A stretch of DNA of 64,000 nt, taken from Saitoella complicata NRRL Y-17804. Lineage: Eukaryota > Ascomycota > Saitoellomycetes > Saitoellales > Saitoellaceae. Below, in pieces: positions 53,692 through 63,792 of this stretch (the first letter of the stretch is position 1; every line of letters starts with the position of its first letter). Position numbers and translations under genes: made by a program. The notes beneath the pieces were generated by a model, which searched no databases, had not been told where the DNA came from, and saw only the letters and a program-made list of their open reading frames with translations. The stretch is taken from contig NW_017567016.1 of NCBI RefSeq assembly GCF_001661265.1, positions 62,001 through 126,000 of the forward strand, given 5' to 3'.

Positions 53692-55278
53692 CTATTCCTC
53701 CTTCTCCGTATTTTCTCCGCTGTTACCCCTAGCCATCCCCAATGCCGTCGTACCCGCCGCCGGCCTGACATACGGAGGCGAATTCCACTGTGCCGTCGTT
53801 CCCACCATAGCCTCCTGCTGCTGCTGCCGTCTGTAGAGTGTGACCGGTACATGACCAGTCGGCGACGCTAGCACTTGTATCTCACTTCCCTGCTGCATCT
53901 GATTCTGCCGAGGCAATTGCTGATGGACCCAATCTGCGACTTGGGCATGTTGAGCATGTTGAGCCTGTTGAGCACGTAAAGAAGCAGTGATTGTCTGTGG
54001 CGGCGGATAGCTCCCCAACATTCCCGTCTCCGCTCCCGTCTCCGGCGGTCGAATCACACCCGGCGGAGTCATACTCTCATCGCCTCCTTGGCCTGCTCCT
54101 CCTAGGCCTCTTCCTACCCCCGCCAGACCTGCTCCCGCAAGTCCACTTCCCTGGTTCATCCGCATCTGCTGCCACATTCCAACACTCCCCCTCAAGACCT
54201 CATTCTCCCCCCTCAACCCCTCCACTTCCTCAACCAACTCCCTCTGCCTCTCATTCATCTTCTCAAACTCCTTACACGCATACTCCACAATATCCCTCTT
54301 CCCCATCCGCGGTTGTGGGATTTGTAGGATTTGGCGGAGACGCTCGAAGGAGGATTTGAGGTCCATGCGGCGGCGGTGTTCGGAGACTGCGCGGGCACGT
54401 TTGATTTCGGGGGCGATGTCGGTCGGGTTGGTGAAGGTTGGGGTTGGTGAGGGTGCTTCTTCTTCTTGGGGGGAGAGGTCGGCGGTTTCGGAGGAGCGAG
54501 CGAGGGGGGAGTCTGGTGATAGGGCGAGGTATGGCGTTGACTTGACTCTTTTCAACCTCCTTGGACTCGGCGTCTCCGGTGTCCGCTCCCCGCTATGCTT
54601 CGAGCTAGACGCGAAACTCATCCCCGGAGACTGGAATAGCTCCATTGCGGTCGGTCGTGTAGGTGTCATCGTGAATGGCTGTAGACGCATTTCGGCAGCT
54701 TGACTGGAATGACGACCAAGCGATTGGACGGTGTTGGGACCGGAGACGTATCGTCGTAGACCGGGACGGGAGAGCGAGTTGTCGGAGGTGTTCCGCAGGT
54801 GAGAGGATCCGGACGTCGGGGTCTCCATTTGGTTGACAGCGCTAGCGTCGAGTGCAGTTGGTTGGTACGCTGCAAAAGAATCCATCGAGACAGGACTCGT
54901 CACGCTCCGCATGCGTGTTTGTGTCTGCGGAAAGGTGGTCGTTGCCCATGTATACGTCTGCTCCTGCGGAGTTCTCTGAAAAGGATTCTCCATGCCAGCA
55001 GGATGTGTAGTTGGACCATCGAACCCGTATCCTAAGCCCTGCGAAGCGAGACTGGACGATTGGGACGGAACGGCATCAGGCTGGTTGGTAGGTGAGCCAT
55101 GGTCGTCGGAGTAGCCTTGTAACTGGTGCTGGTGTCGCGGTACAGGTACTGGTATTGGGTCTTGCGAGTAATCGGGGTTGGCTTGGCCATGGTTCACCGA
55201 CTGACGCTGTTGCTGAGAAGGAGTCGTTGAATATGCATATTGCATCGAGGACCTTGAGCTTGGCGAAGGCTCTTGCAT
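53692..55278 (-). CDS. bHLH transcription factor
   Basis: The ATG at 55278 opens 528 residues. The bHLH region is about 294-345: a basic part IKRARAVSEHRRRMDLKSSF, helix 1 ERLRQILQI, loop PQPRMGK, and helix 2 RDIVEYACKEFEKMNERQRE. A leucine-zipper-like coiled coil continues (LVEEVEGLRGENEVLRGSVG), so it may be a bHLH-Zip dimer. The N-terminal 290 residues and the C-terminus are Gln/Ser/Pro-rich, as in activation regions. Target genes unknown. Confidence 0.88.
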   Translation of the reverse strand: MQEPSPSSRSSMQYAYSTTPSQQQRQSVNHGQANPDYSQDPIPVPVPRHQHQLQGYSDDHGSPTNQPDAVPSQSSSLASQGLGYGFDGPTTHPAGMENPFQRTPQEQTYTWATTTFPQTQTRMRSVTSPVSMDSFAAYQPTALDASAVNQMETPTSGSSHLRNTSDNSLSRPGLRRYVSGPNTVQSLGRHSSQAAEMRLQPFTMTPTRPTAMELFQSPGMSFASSSKHSGERTPETPSPRRLKRVKSTPYLALSPDSPLARSSETADLSPQEEEAPSPTPTFTNPTDIAPEIKRARAVSEHRRRMDLKSSFERLRQILQIPQPRMGKRDIVEYACKEFEKMNERQRELVEEVEGLRGENEVLRGSVGMWQQMRMNQGSGLAGAGLAGVGRGLGGAGQGGDESMTPPGVIRPPETGAETGMLGSYPPPQTITASLRAQQAQHAQHAQVADWVHQQLPRQNQMQQGSEIQVLASPTGHVPVTLYRRQQQQEAMVGTTAQWNSPPYVRPAAGTTALGMARGNSGENTEKEE

Positions 55279-56386
55279 CGCTAACACCTGCTGCCTTTTT
55301 GGCCAAAAAAAAGTTGCGAAGTCAAAATATGGGCTGTTTGAGGTTTATGGTGTGGTGTGACAGTCGATCACCCGTAGTGAACCAGCGATTGTGTGAACCC
55401 AATTGCACCAAGGTTCAACTGGAATTGGCGAGTGATGTCTGGCAATTGGAATTGCAGCTGGTTGACCGGTTCACTTGCAATGGGGGAAGGAGTAAGGTTA
55501 GCGAGATATCTCCGGACGTGAACCGCTCCCGTGATATGGCAGCAGGCAGCTGGCAGCAACGGCAAGCAAGCAAGCAACCAGACTTCCTTACACCGGCACC
55601 GGGACTGCTACCCTTTCGAAAGAATGATGGACCAGCTGACAAGCCTTGGAACCTTGGGAGATCAGCAATCGCCTTCTCCCGTACTTTCGAAGAATGGAAA
55701 TCTGAGGTATGAGACAACACCGAACCATGGCCCGCTGGCCATCAATCATCCATCTAGGTACTCGAGGCAATTTTACCGGCTATCCCACCCCCTTGCCGAG
55801 TCTGTCAATATATTAAAGTTTGCCGAGGAGGTTCGATATTGCTGGCATTCATCCGGTCCCCGCGGTGTAGATTTGAGTGTCACATTTTTCCTCCTGTTTT
55901 CCGGCCTTATCAACGACAGCTAACAGCTGCAATATGAGGTACTCGTTCACAAGCGTTACACTTGTATCCCTCGAAAAAGCTTCCGGCCTCAGACCCATTT
56001 GCAGTTGGTTGGGGATCCGGATATTGCTGGACTATATCGTATATTACCTCAGTCGCAGTCCGAGTGTTACGGCTCTAGATGAGACACGCCGAGTATCATG
56101 ATTGTGAAGAACGATGGTACACTCAGCAGAAATCGGAGTGTACCGCAGTTGACTGTTCTTTGCCAGTACCTTCGGAGAAGAGTTCATGATACCAGCGCGG
56201 TCCGGTCAATTCGAACGGCCGGTGAGAAGGGCGGCCGCTTCTGACAGCTAACGGCCCGTCCGCAGGGGTTTGTCGGATGATTCTTTAGGGAACATACGGC
56301 AGATATTCGGATAAATGGTAAGTCAATGATGAGCCGGTTGATTCTGATATAATTGACAGTGATGAGTCAAAAACAACGTAAGTTCT
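55279..56386. other. Long intergenic region upstream of the bHLH gene
   Basis: These 1108 bp hold the bHLH promoter and probably leader. A + strand frame at 55092-55712 overlaps the bHLH coding end and has no domain. No gene is supported here. Confidence 0.45.
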
Positions 56387-56458
56387 GCGTCATTGGTGTA
56401 ATGGTTAGCATTGAAGCCTTCCAAGCTTTAGTTCCTGGTTCGATTCCTGGATGACGCA
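56387..56458 (+). tRNA. tRNA-Gly (anticodon TCC)
   Basis: A 72-nt cloverleaf: acceptor GCGTCAT pairs with ATGACGC; anticodon stem GAAGC/GCTTT with loop CTTCCAA; T-arm loop GTTCGATTC; discriminator A. There is no intron. A TTTT terminator follows at 56464. It is identical to the copy at 61523-61594. Confidence 0.97.
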
Positions 56459-57004
56459 TGTTGTTTTGCTTCGCTCCAGCTTTTCTATGATCTCACGCTC
56501 AGACCCCGAGACGTGCACCGACGAGCAGCGGACTGACTCTGACAATTACTAGATTGATTCATGTCTCCATCATCACGAGACTTCATTGGTGGTGGCTCCC
56601 TACCTCAGCTGTACGCCGCTGAGAATACCGCAATGACCCAGGAGAGAGTCGGTCGTTTGCAAATCGCAGCACGCCCACCACAGGAACGGCACGATCATGA
56701 ACACTTTGAATATCTACACGAAACTGCAATGCAAACATATTTCTCCAGGCAAGCTGCTATACTCCGCTTGAGGATGGTTGCCAGTCATTTAAGGCAGTGA
56801 GACCTGCTACGAACGGGATACGGCGGAGCAAGGTATCGCATTCCCAAGAAGCATAAAAGGGCGAAGCGGTACTGGCATTGGTTTTCTTTTGCTTCCCATG
56901 GGGTTCACATACAGGTTTTTTTCATGCGGAGTTGCGTTACCTGCATCTGGGGTCGTTCGGGGGTGGATTTAATATGATCGTGTTTGTCTACTATGCTATA
57001 TAAT
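56459..57004. other. Intergenic, tRNA downstream and SAM-carrier 3' region
   Basis: These 546 bp hold one small open frame (56561-56800, listed separately). Otherwise nothing recognised. Confidence 0.45.
56561..56800 (+). CDS. Possible small protein, 79 residues
   Basis: An ATG-started frame encodes a polar, His/Gln/Arg-rich peptide with no known domain (LYAAENTAMTQERVGRLQIA). It could be a short gene or chance. An acceptor-like TTACTAG lies just before its start, so it might also be an exon. Little else supports it. Confidence 0.2.
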   Translation: MSPSSRDFIGGGSLPQLYAAENTAMTQERVGRLQIAARPPQERHDHEHFEYLHETAMQTYFSRQAAILRLRMVASHLRQ

Positions 57005-57917
57005 CTATGCTGTCGAGAGTGCATCCTTTACCGCCTCGTACACGCCCAAGAAAATAGATCCACCAATACTGATCCAGGTAACTCTCGGTCCGATCCCCTT
57101 CAAGAATGCTTTAGGCCCTTCCTCCTTCATGATCTTCCCGGCCATCTCAAAAATCCCATGCTTCTCTTTCGCCAACATAAGACGTGTCTTAATAACATCA
57201 AACGGTGTAGTACACGCCGCCGCAAACCCACCCGCCATACTTCCAATCACCGCAGCCTCACCAGGACTGACCTTCTCCCGATTCGTCGCTTTCGCTCTCC
57301 ATGACTTCGCGGCTTCATATATCGGAAACTGAATAATCGTGAATGGAATCTCACGGAACAACGTCGATCCCCATCCTCTGTATAATCCAAACACTCCTTC
57401 TGGGCTGGCGAGAACCGCGCGGAGAGCCTCGAGGGAGGAAGCGAATTGCGATGCTTGTGCACGCTGTTTGATGATCTCTGTTGGGACACGGACGGCGCAA
57501 GCTGCTGTCTCGGCGATGGAGGCGGAGATCATGTGTGCGATTGCTGGGTAGGATGTGAATATTGGTGTAAAAATCTTCTTTGATTCCTCGTATGTGACGA
57601 AGAAGAGAGCGGCTGTTCGGGACGAGTCAGATCAAGATCAGAAGAAGTAGTCATGCCGGATCAAGGATGAGCGTACCAGATGGTGCGCTACCGGCTACGA
57701 CACTTCCAATGCCCTTGTAGACTCCGCTCCATCCTCCGTTGGCGAAGAATCCTCCTTTTGCTTGGAGACGGGTCTTGAGGGTGTCGAGGGGGAAGAGAGA
57801 GAGATCGACGGCGGTTCCAGCCGCTGCGCCTGCCTGTAGGTATCAATTAACGACCATTGAAAGACAGATAGGTCAAGCTCCACCTACCAGCAGGGATGTA
57901 GCGAATGTCGAAGGCAT
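57005..57917 (-). CDS. PET8: Mitochondrial S-adenosylmethionine carrier
   Basis: Exons 57917-57888, 57833-57677 and 57612-57005 join to 264 residues. Three carrier repeats have the signatures FPLDTLKTRLQAKGGFFANG, VPTEIIKQRAQ and TPFDVIKTRLMLAKEKHG. LQAKGGFFANGGWSGVYKGI matches yeast Pet8 closely. The carrier brings SAM into the matrix for biotin, lipoate and RNA methylation. The first exon encodes only MPSTFATSLL. It is divergent from the Ap4A phosphorylase gene, with starts 237 bp apart. Confidence 0.94.
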
Positions 57918-58154
57918 GCTGAACGGGTTCTGTTTTTGCTTTTCGCAGGGTTCACGTACGACTCGTACTTTTCGTACGCACGGTTGCGTCGCGTGCATCG
58001 TGCTGCATCTCGGGTCGAGGTCGTAAAAAGTTGACGGTGAATGCAAAGATATTTCCACATCGTTTACAGAACCTCTCGAACAGCAGCTCCTTCTCTCTAT
58101 TTAAACTGCCGTCACCCAGTTCCTCACTTGCGATCTCTCAATACTTCACAGCCA

Positions 58155-59190
58155 ATGTCTACACTCGAGGATCTTGTTAAGGCCAAGTACGATGAAGCCC
58201 TGGGTAAGTTCGGCGTTCAACGGGCCAGGCTCGGACTAATCAATGTGTGGCAGCTTCTGGAGAGCTCGTCTTCACTGAGTCTAGTGTCGGTGTTGTCGAG
58301 GAGAACCGTGTGAAGGTATTGCAAGCGAGTCACGCACGTCGCTCTGACAATACTGACATGCTCTGATACAGTACTCCATCCGCTGTGCACCCGGCCTGGC
58401 AACGAAGCCAGAAAAGAAGGATATCGACAAGGAGAAGACCGATGGAAAGCCCTTCAACCCCTTCCTCCCACCAAACCCCGCTCTTTTTGTACAGGAGATG
58501 GAACCGAAGCACACCGTTGTCCTCAACAAGTTCTGCATTGTTCCAAGACATTTCCTGTTAATCACCAAAGCATACGAAGACCAAACAAAACCTCTGAACC
58601 CCGCTGACCTCGAGGCAATCTGGAAGTGCTTCGAGGGTCTGAGGAGTAAGCACATGGCGTTCTACAATTGCGGTCCAGCCTCGGGAGCGAGTCAAGGACA
58701 CAAGCACGTCCAATTCATCCCTCTGCCATCTGCGGATGAGTTCACCCCCTTCCCGGACGATATCGTGAGGGCGCAGTCTTCGAATGGTCCAGGGCTTGGG
58801 CAGCTGTTACAGCATGACGCTATCTCCTTCGAGCACTTCATCCTTCCTATCCCACGGAACCCGACACCTGATGATCTTGCAGAGATTTACGTCCACCTCC
58901 TCTCGCCGACGATTCAGGCATGTCGCATGGCCGATTGCAAGACTATCTCCTACAATGTCTGCATGACTCGTGACTGGATGTTCATGGCACCACGGGTAAA
59001 CGAGGGTTGGGATGGATTAAGTTTTAACTCGACTGCGATGGTTGGTATGCTGCTCGTCAAGAGCGAGGTGGAGATGGAGAAGGTCAAGAAGGAAGGTCCT
59101 AGCAATATTTTGGCAAAGGTTGGTGTTGATAAGGGACAGGGAAATGAGGATCAGTCCGCTGCCCCCGATGGCGGGGCGCTCGCGTCTTGA
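58155..59190 (+). CDS. APA2: Ap4A phosphorylase / ATP adenylyltransferase
   Basis: Exons 58155-58203, 58254-58315 and 58372-59190 join to 309 residues. The catalytic His triad lies in SQGHKHVQFIPL (His147, His149, Gln151), as in yeast Apa1/Apa2. The fold continues with NVCMTRDWMFMAPR and NSTAMVGMLLVKSEVEMEKV. The enzyme phosphorolyses diadenosine tetraphosphate to ADP and ATP, and also exchanges phosphate with ADP-sulfate (APS) in yeast. Exon phases close exactly. Confidence 0.95.
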
Positions 59191-59376
59191 AAGAGAAAGA
59201 CCAGAGACAAAATAGCAGCACATAACTTACACAAAAAACTGGTATAACGAACGAATCCACGCACACGCACAATAAATAGCTCTATTCCCATGCCATGGCC
59301 ATGCCCCTGGTTCCCATCTACCTTTTTCACGCACTCTCATCCTCATCCATCGTTAATTCTTCCACATAACAGCAGT

Positions 59377-61269
59377 TTATGGTCGAGACAGAACCTCGGC
59401 CTGCTCGGAGTCGCTGTACCCAAGCAAATACAAAATCGTCTGCAAGCTCTTCTCGTTAATCCTCGCCGGCGCCATCTGCTGCACCCTCGGCTTCGCATTA
59501 AACGCAACACCCAACCCAGCCTTCGCCAACATCCACAAATCATTCGCACCGTCTCCGACAGCGACTGTCTGTTCCAACTCTACGCCCTCGGCCTGCGCGA
59601 TAACCTCCAACAACTCTGCCTTGCGCTCACCGTTAACGATCGCGCCGAATGTTTCACCGGTGAGAGTAAGACCATCGTTTGAGACGGCGAGTTGATTGGC
59701 GAAGGCGTAGTCGAGGCCGAGTTCGTGCTTGACGTATTTGGCAAGGGGGATGAATCCACCCGAGATGACAGCGAGCTTGAAGCCGAGACGCTTGAGGGCG
59801 CGGCAGAGGGCATGAGCACCGGGAGTGAAGGTGATACGTTGGCGGACAGCCTCGAAGACAGAGACGGGCAAACCCTTGAGGAGGGCGACACGACGCTTCA
59901 AGGATTCCGTGAAATCGATCTCACCGTTCATCGCGGACTCGGTGATAGCAGCGACCTGGTCCATCACACCAGCATAACGGGCGATCTCATCGATGACCTC
60001 CTGCTGGATAAGGGTAGAGTCCATATCGAAAACAACGAGACGCTTGTTGCGGCGGAAAACGTCGTTGACTTGGAGAGCGACATCGGTTGCGTTCTCACGA
60101 GAAAGCGCAAAGATTTCTTCGCGGAGAGCGACCACGTCACAGTCTGCGCTCACGGAGAGCTTGTAGTCGATACAACCGAGGTTCGCCTCAGTAAGTCGGG
60201 TCATGTCGTTGATGACAGCGTTGTACTTCCTGAGGAGAGTGGTCCATTGCTGGAGGAATTTGGGGGTAAGACCTTGGGTGGAGAGGACGGTGGCGGTGAA
60301 GTGGATGCGGCTTCCGGAGACAGCCTGGATGTTCTCTTCGGATTGTGCGGGGACCTCGAAGGAGAGGGAGAGCTTGTTCTTTTCCGCGGCGCTGACGACA
60401 TCCTTGAAGACGTGGACATCAGTCGAGCGAAGAGCGACGATGGCACCGAAGGCGACACCCTTGCCAATGCAAGAGAAGGTGAAGTCCCTGATTTCGAGGT
60501 CATGCTCGGCGAGGCAGTCGACCACCACCTGAACGGCCTTCAAGTCTGTGTCACCACGCATCTGCAGGAGAACATCCTGCTTCTTTGCCCGACCACTGAA
60601 GAAGCCTTCAGGCAAGCTGTTCTTGAAGGAGGCGGGCTCCACATCGGGAGAGGATGCGCCATCTCTCATGATCTGATCCGCACCATCGACGTCACCAGAC
60701 GCCGCGAGCTTGCCAGCAAGTGCCTCCTTCGCCTTCTGAAGTTCTTCGGACTTCAAGAAGGACATTGCTGAGCTGCGGTGCAAGTAGACCGGGGAGATGT
60801 GCAAACCGGACGCACGATCGTGCTTCTTGAGGATCTTGGCGAGGGCGGTGTAGTTCAACAACAACAACTCCTCGAGCTTAGTGACCCTTTGCACCAAATC
60901 GAAAAGGCTGTCGTCGAGAGGAGCGCTGTCGATTTCGGACTGAATGCTCTGGATAATGTGACTGAAGTATTCGTTCAGGTGTTTCGCTTCTTCATCAAGC
61001 TTGGCGAAGAAGTTGCCGCTCGCATAATCCAACGCCTTCAAGCGCGCAGAAATCGCTGGAGGGAAAGGATCGGAATCAGGAACGATAGTCCTGATACAGT
61101 GCTGCTGAACCTCGCGCTGGATGTAGTCGGTAAGGCCATTGTAATCGAGGATCGCAAGTTGCTGGTCCTCAGGCAACTCGTTGCGCTTTTCCTCTGCGAC
61201 ACGGTCAGCGAAGACGATCGACGAGACTGAATGTTAAAACTCACGGATCAGCTTTCCAAAACGAACCAT
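59377..61269 (-). CDS. SER2: SPX-domain phosphoserine phosphatase (SPX-ACT-ACT-SerB fusion)
   Basis: Two exons, 61269-61245 and 61193-59377, give 613 residues; the 51-bp intron starts GTGAGT and ends GTCGCAG. The spliced start MVRFGKLIQEKRNELPEDQQ is the canonical SPX opening. Residues 1-145 form the SPX domain: LDYNGLTDYI (24-33), NFFAKLDEEAKHLNEYF, and the signature LNYTALAKILKKHDRASG (121-138). ACT-like segments lie at about 215-295 and 300-385. The HAD phosphatase follows: VFDMDSTLI (nucleophile Asp398), AVISGGFIPLAKYV, and VAVGDGANDLWML. Budding-yeast Ser2 (309 residues) has no SPX. SPX domains bind inositol pyrophosphates, so serine synthesis might respond to phosphate status. Confidence 0.9.
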
Positions 61270-61507
61270 GGTAATCTGGCCAGGTATACTTTTTTTTTTC
61301 TTGGGTTGCACGGACGCTGATCTGGCACACCTGCATAAGCCAACCGCCGCAGCCTCAGGCAGAAAGACAGAACCTTAATCTGAGCCCCACAGTTGGATGC
61401 AGCTGTTGAGGTGGGGGTCCTGGGAGGGATTGAGCAGGTGTATCTTCGAAGGGTGCGGAGATAACAAATGTGAGTTGAATATGCACAACTACTGGGTGAA
61501 AGGGTGC

Positions 61508-61518
61508 AAAAAGTAAAA
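61508..61518 (-). terminator. RNA polymerase III terminator of tRNA-Gly
   Basis: On the - strand TTTT then TTTTT follow the tRNA 3' end by 4 nt, a typical pol III stop. Confidence 0.7.
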
Positions 61519-61522
61519 CGAG

Positions 61523-61594
61523 TGCGTCATCCAGGAATCGAACCAGGAACTAAAGCTTGGAAGGCTTCAATGCTAACCATTACACCAATGACGC
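61523..61594 (-). tRNA. tRNA-Gly (anticodon TCC), second copy
   Basis: This 72-nt gene is identical to the tRNA at 56387-56458 in the opposite orientation. Cloverleaf and TCC anticodon are the same. T-runs on the - strand follow at 61515-61518 and 61508-61512. Confidence 0.97.
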
Positions 61595-62114
61595 AGAAGG
61601 TGAGTGTTCCGGGCGCATTCAAAACTGATTCACACTAAGAAAAAAGCTTCCTAAAATCATCGGGAAGTGAATTGTGCTGCCCACGCCTAGCAACGTTTGG
61701 TTTCATGTCGGGCTTGGGAAACTCGAGTGTGGTTTCTCGGTATTGGCGACTTCCTTGCACGCGCGTTTGTCACTTTTACACCACCAGAACGGGCACCGCG
61801 ACGGGAATGATGAACGTGGACGACGTCTTTCAGGTCAGTATTGCTGCCGTATAATAACTACATAACTGCGGACGTGCTTCAAATGAAGAACATTCAGAGT
61901 TTGAATCAACTTGCCTTATGCGGCTTTTTGTTCCCGCGCCTGGGATGAGCCTGCGTTCCGATAACAGAAGCGTGAGATTGCGTGAGATATCCGTCAAATG
62001 ATCGATAATAATATGAAGATGGTGTGCACGGGTGAATGAAGTGGAGAAGCATGATTGAAGTATGTGCACGCCGCATTACAGTGGGGTTCAAGAATGAAAA
62101 ACGTAAAAAAAGCA
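61595..62114. other. Intergenic between two tRNA genes
   Basis: These 520 bp hold no gene. Short open frames have no domain. Nothing else recognised. Confidence 0.45.
62105..62111 (-). terminator. RNA polymerase III terminator of tRNA-Pro
   Basis: Seven T on the - strand begin 3 nt after the tRNA-Pro end. Confidence 0.75.
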
Positions 62115-62188
62115 AGGCGACGAGCCAGGATTGAACTGACGACCACCTGCACCCAAAGCAGGTATGATACCACTACACCATCGTCGCC
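62115..62188 (-). tRNA. tRNA-Pro (anticodon TGG)
   Basis: A cloverleaf without intron: acceptor GGCGACG pairs with CGTCGCC; anticodon stem CCTGC/GCAGG with loop TTTGGGT; T-arm GTCAG/CTGGC with loop TTCAATC. The anticodon TGG reads proline CCA codons. Confidence 0.95.
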
Positions 62189-62835
62189 GGTGCTGAAAGG
62201 GGTATGGCACAATTGTAATATGTACCCGTTTTCCTGAACAATGTCAACGATATCTTCTGTCACACGGTAAAGAAGCTCAATGCTTCACTAAGCAACCACA
62301 AGTATACTGTCGTCCAATATTTTGCCCAAACTGACACCGGCACTGACCGGCCAAGGTACTGAACGTCTCTTGTTTACAATTCGACAAACTGGGTCCGTCA
62401 TGAATCTCAAGCTCGAGCTCATATGATCATGATGAGCGTCCATTGCTGTGACATTGTGCAGCGGAACTTCAAATGGCCTTCAATACCGCCCCGGCCAAAT
62501 TTCACAGGCTATTCGTGTTGTAGAGGTGTATGGTACAGTTTTGTTTTTCACCTTAAACAGTTCAGAAGGACATCGGCCGACATCGGTGCCGCAGCGACGA
62601 CACACACCAGCTGCTTGTAGGGGTGAAACCTTCGAAGTTCATGGCGAAAACTGCTTGATTTGGAGTTATAGCTCTGTAAATTCGTAATATGAAACGATGA
62701 ACACAGCCCATCCATCACAGCAAATGCTTTTATCCGTTTGCCCTTAATATCGCTGCAAGCCTATCACTCCATGGCCACCGCACTCAACCTCCGCGGATAC
62801 GCGCATACATCCCGTACACCACCAATACAATATCG
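62189..62835. other. Intergenic, promoter of the otubain gene
   Basis: These 647 bp contain no recognisable gene or repeat. The right end is the likely otubain promoter. Confidence 0.45.
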
Positions 62836-63792
62836 ATGGACGACCTTACCGACGAGCAGATCCTGGCTTTGACGCAAGACATCGTTGACAAGGAAGGCGA
62901 AAATGTTCCTCTTGTTGGACAGAAGAAACATATCTCGGCGCTGGCCGATGAGTTTGAGTGTGCAAGCCTGATATACCAATTGAAAGTCGAGGTGCGTAGG
63001 AGTGCCCTATCTCCAACTGGCAGTTGCTGAACTGAACCTGTGTAGGCGCTATCGCAGAAATATAGCAGCTACCGCAAGACTCGTGGGGATGGAAACTGCT
63101 TTTACCGCGGTAAGCATACATCCTACATAGGCCACGGGACGTCATTAACAAGTCATAGCATTCGCCATGGCTTACTTCGAGTCCATACTCACTCGGCCAT
63201 CTCATAACGAACTCTCACGTATCGAATCAATCACCAAATCTACTCTCGACCCAGCTGGTTTCGAGCCCATCGCCTACGAGGATTTCGCCGATGTGACCTA
63301 CGAGATCTTAGAAAGTCTCCCACACGCCGTGGAAGAAGATCTAGAACGACGTATGGCTACGCCGGAGGAGAGTAACGCTGTTGTAGTCCACCTCAGATTT
63401 CTTGCAAGTGCGTTCATGAAATTGCATCCGGAGGATTATGAAGCTTTCTTGGAAGAACCACTCCGAACTTTCTGTGAGAAGTATGTGGAGGCTGTTGGGA
63501 GGGAAGCCGACCATATCATGTACGTTTTGCCGCATTGTCTACTTGAGTGATGCTAACAAAGTGAAGGATTGCCGCTCTTGTCCGCGTGCTGGGTGTTGGC
63601 GTTGATGTTGTGTATCTGGATCAAGGAGAGGGACTCGAACCCTTCGTGCATGAGTTCCGTCCAGAAGGCAACGACGGTTCCGGTGTGGTGGTGAGGTTGC
63701 TCTACAGGTATATTCTCCTTCGGTTTGAAAGGCAAATCGTGATACTGACGGTATCTAGACCCGGACATTACGATATTCTATACACAGAATAA
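62836..63792 (+). CDS. Otubain-type OTU deubiquitinase
   Basis: Five exons (62836-62991, 63046-63109, 63159-63519, 63567-63707, 63759-63792) give 251 residues. The catalytic loop is KTRGDGNCFYRAFAMAYFES, with Asp and Cys, formed across an exon junction. The catalytic His lies in RPGHYDILYTE at the C-terminus, encoded by a 34-nt last exon. Otubains cleave Lys48-linked ubiquitin chains and can inhibit E2 enzymes. All exon phases agree, and the length is near the family's 230-270 residues. Confidence 0.95.

Noticed and set aside
55092-55712. 206-codon + strand frame
   Set aside because: Its first part is antisense to the bHLH N-terminus and it starts at a non-ATG or weak context; no domain.
59692-60771. 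359-codon open frame antisense to the SPX-SerB gene
   Set aside because: Shadow frame; the - strand encodes intact HAD motifs.
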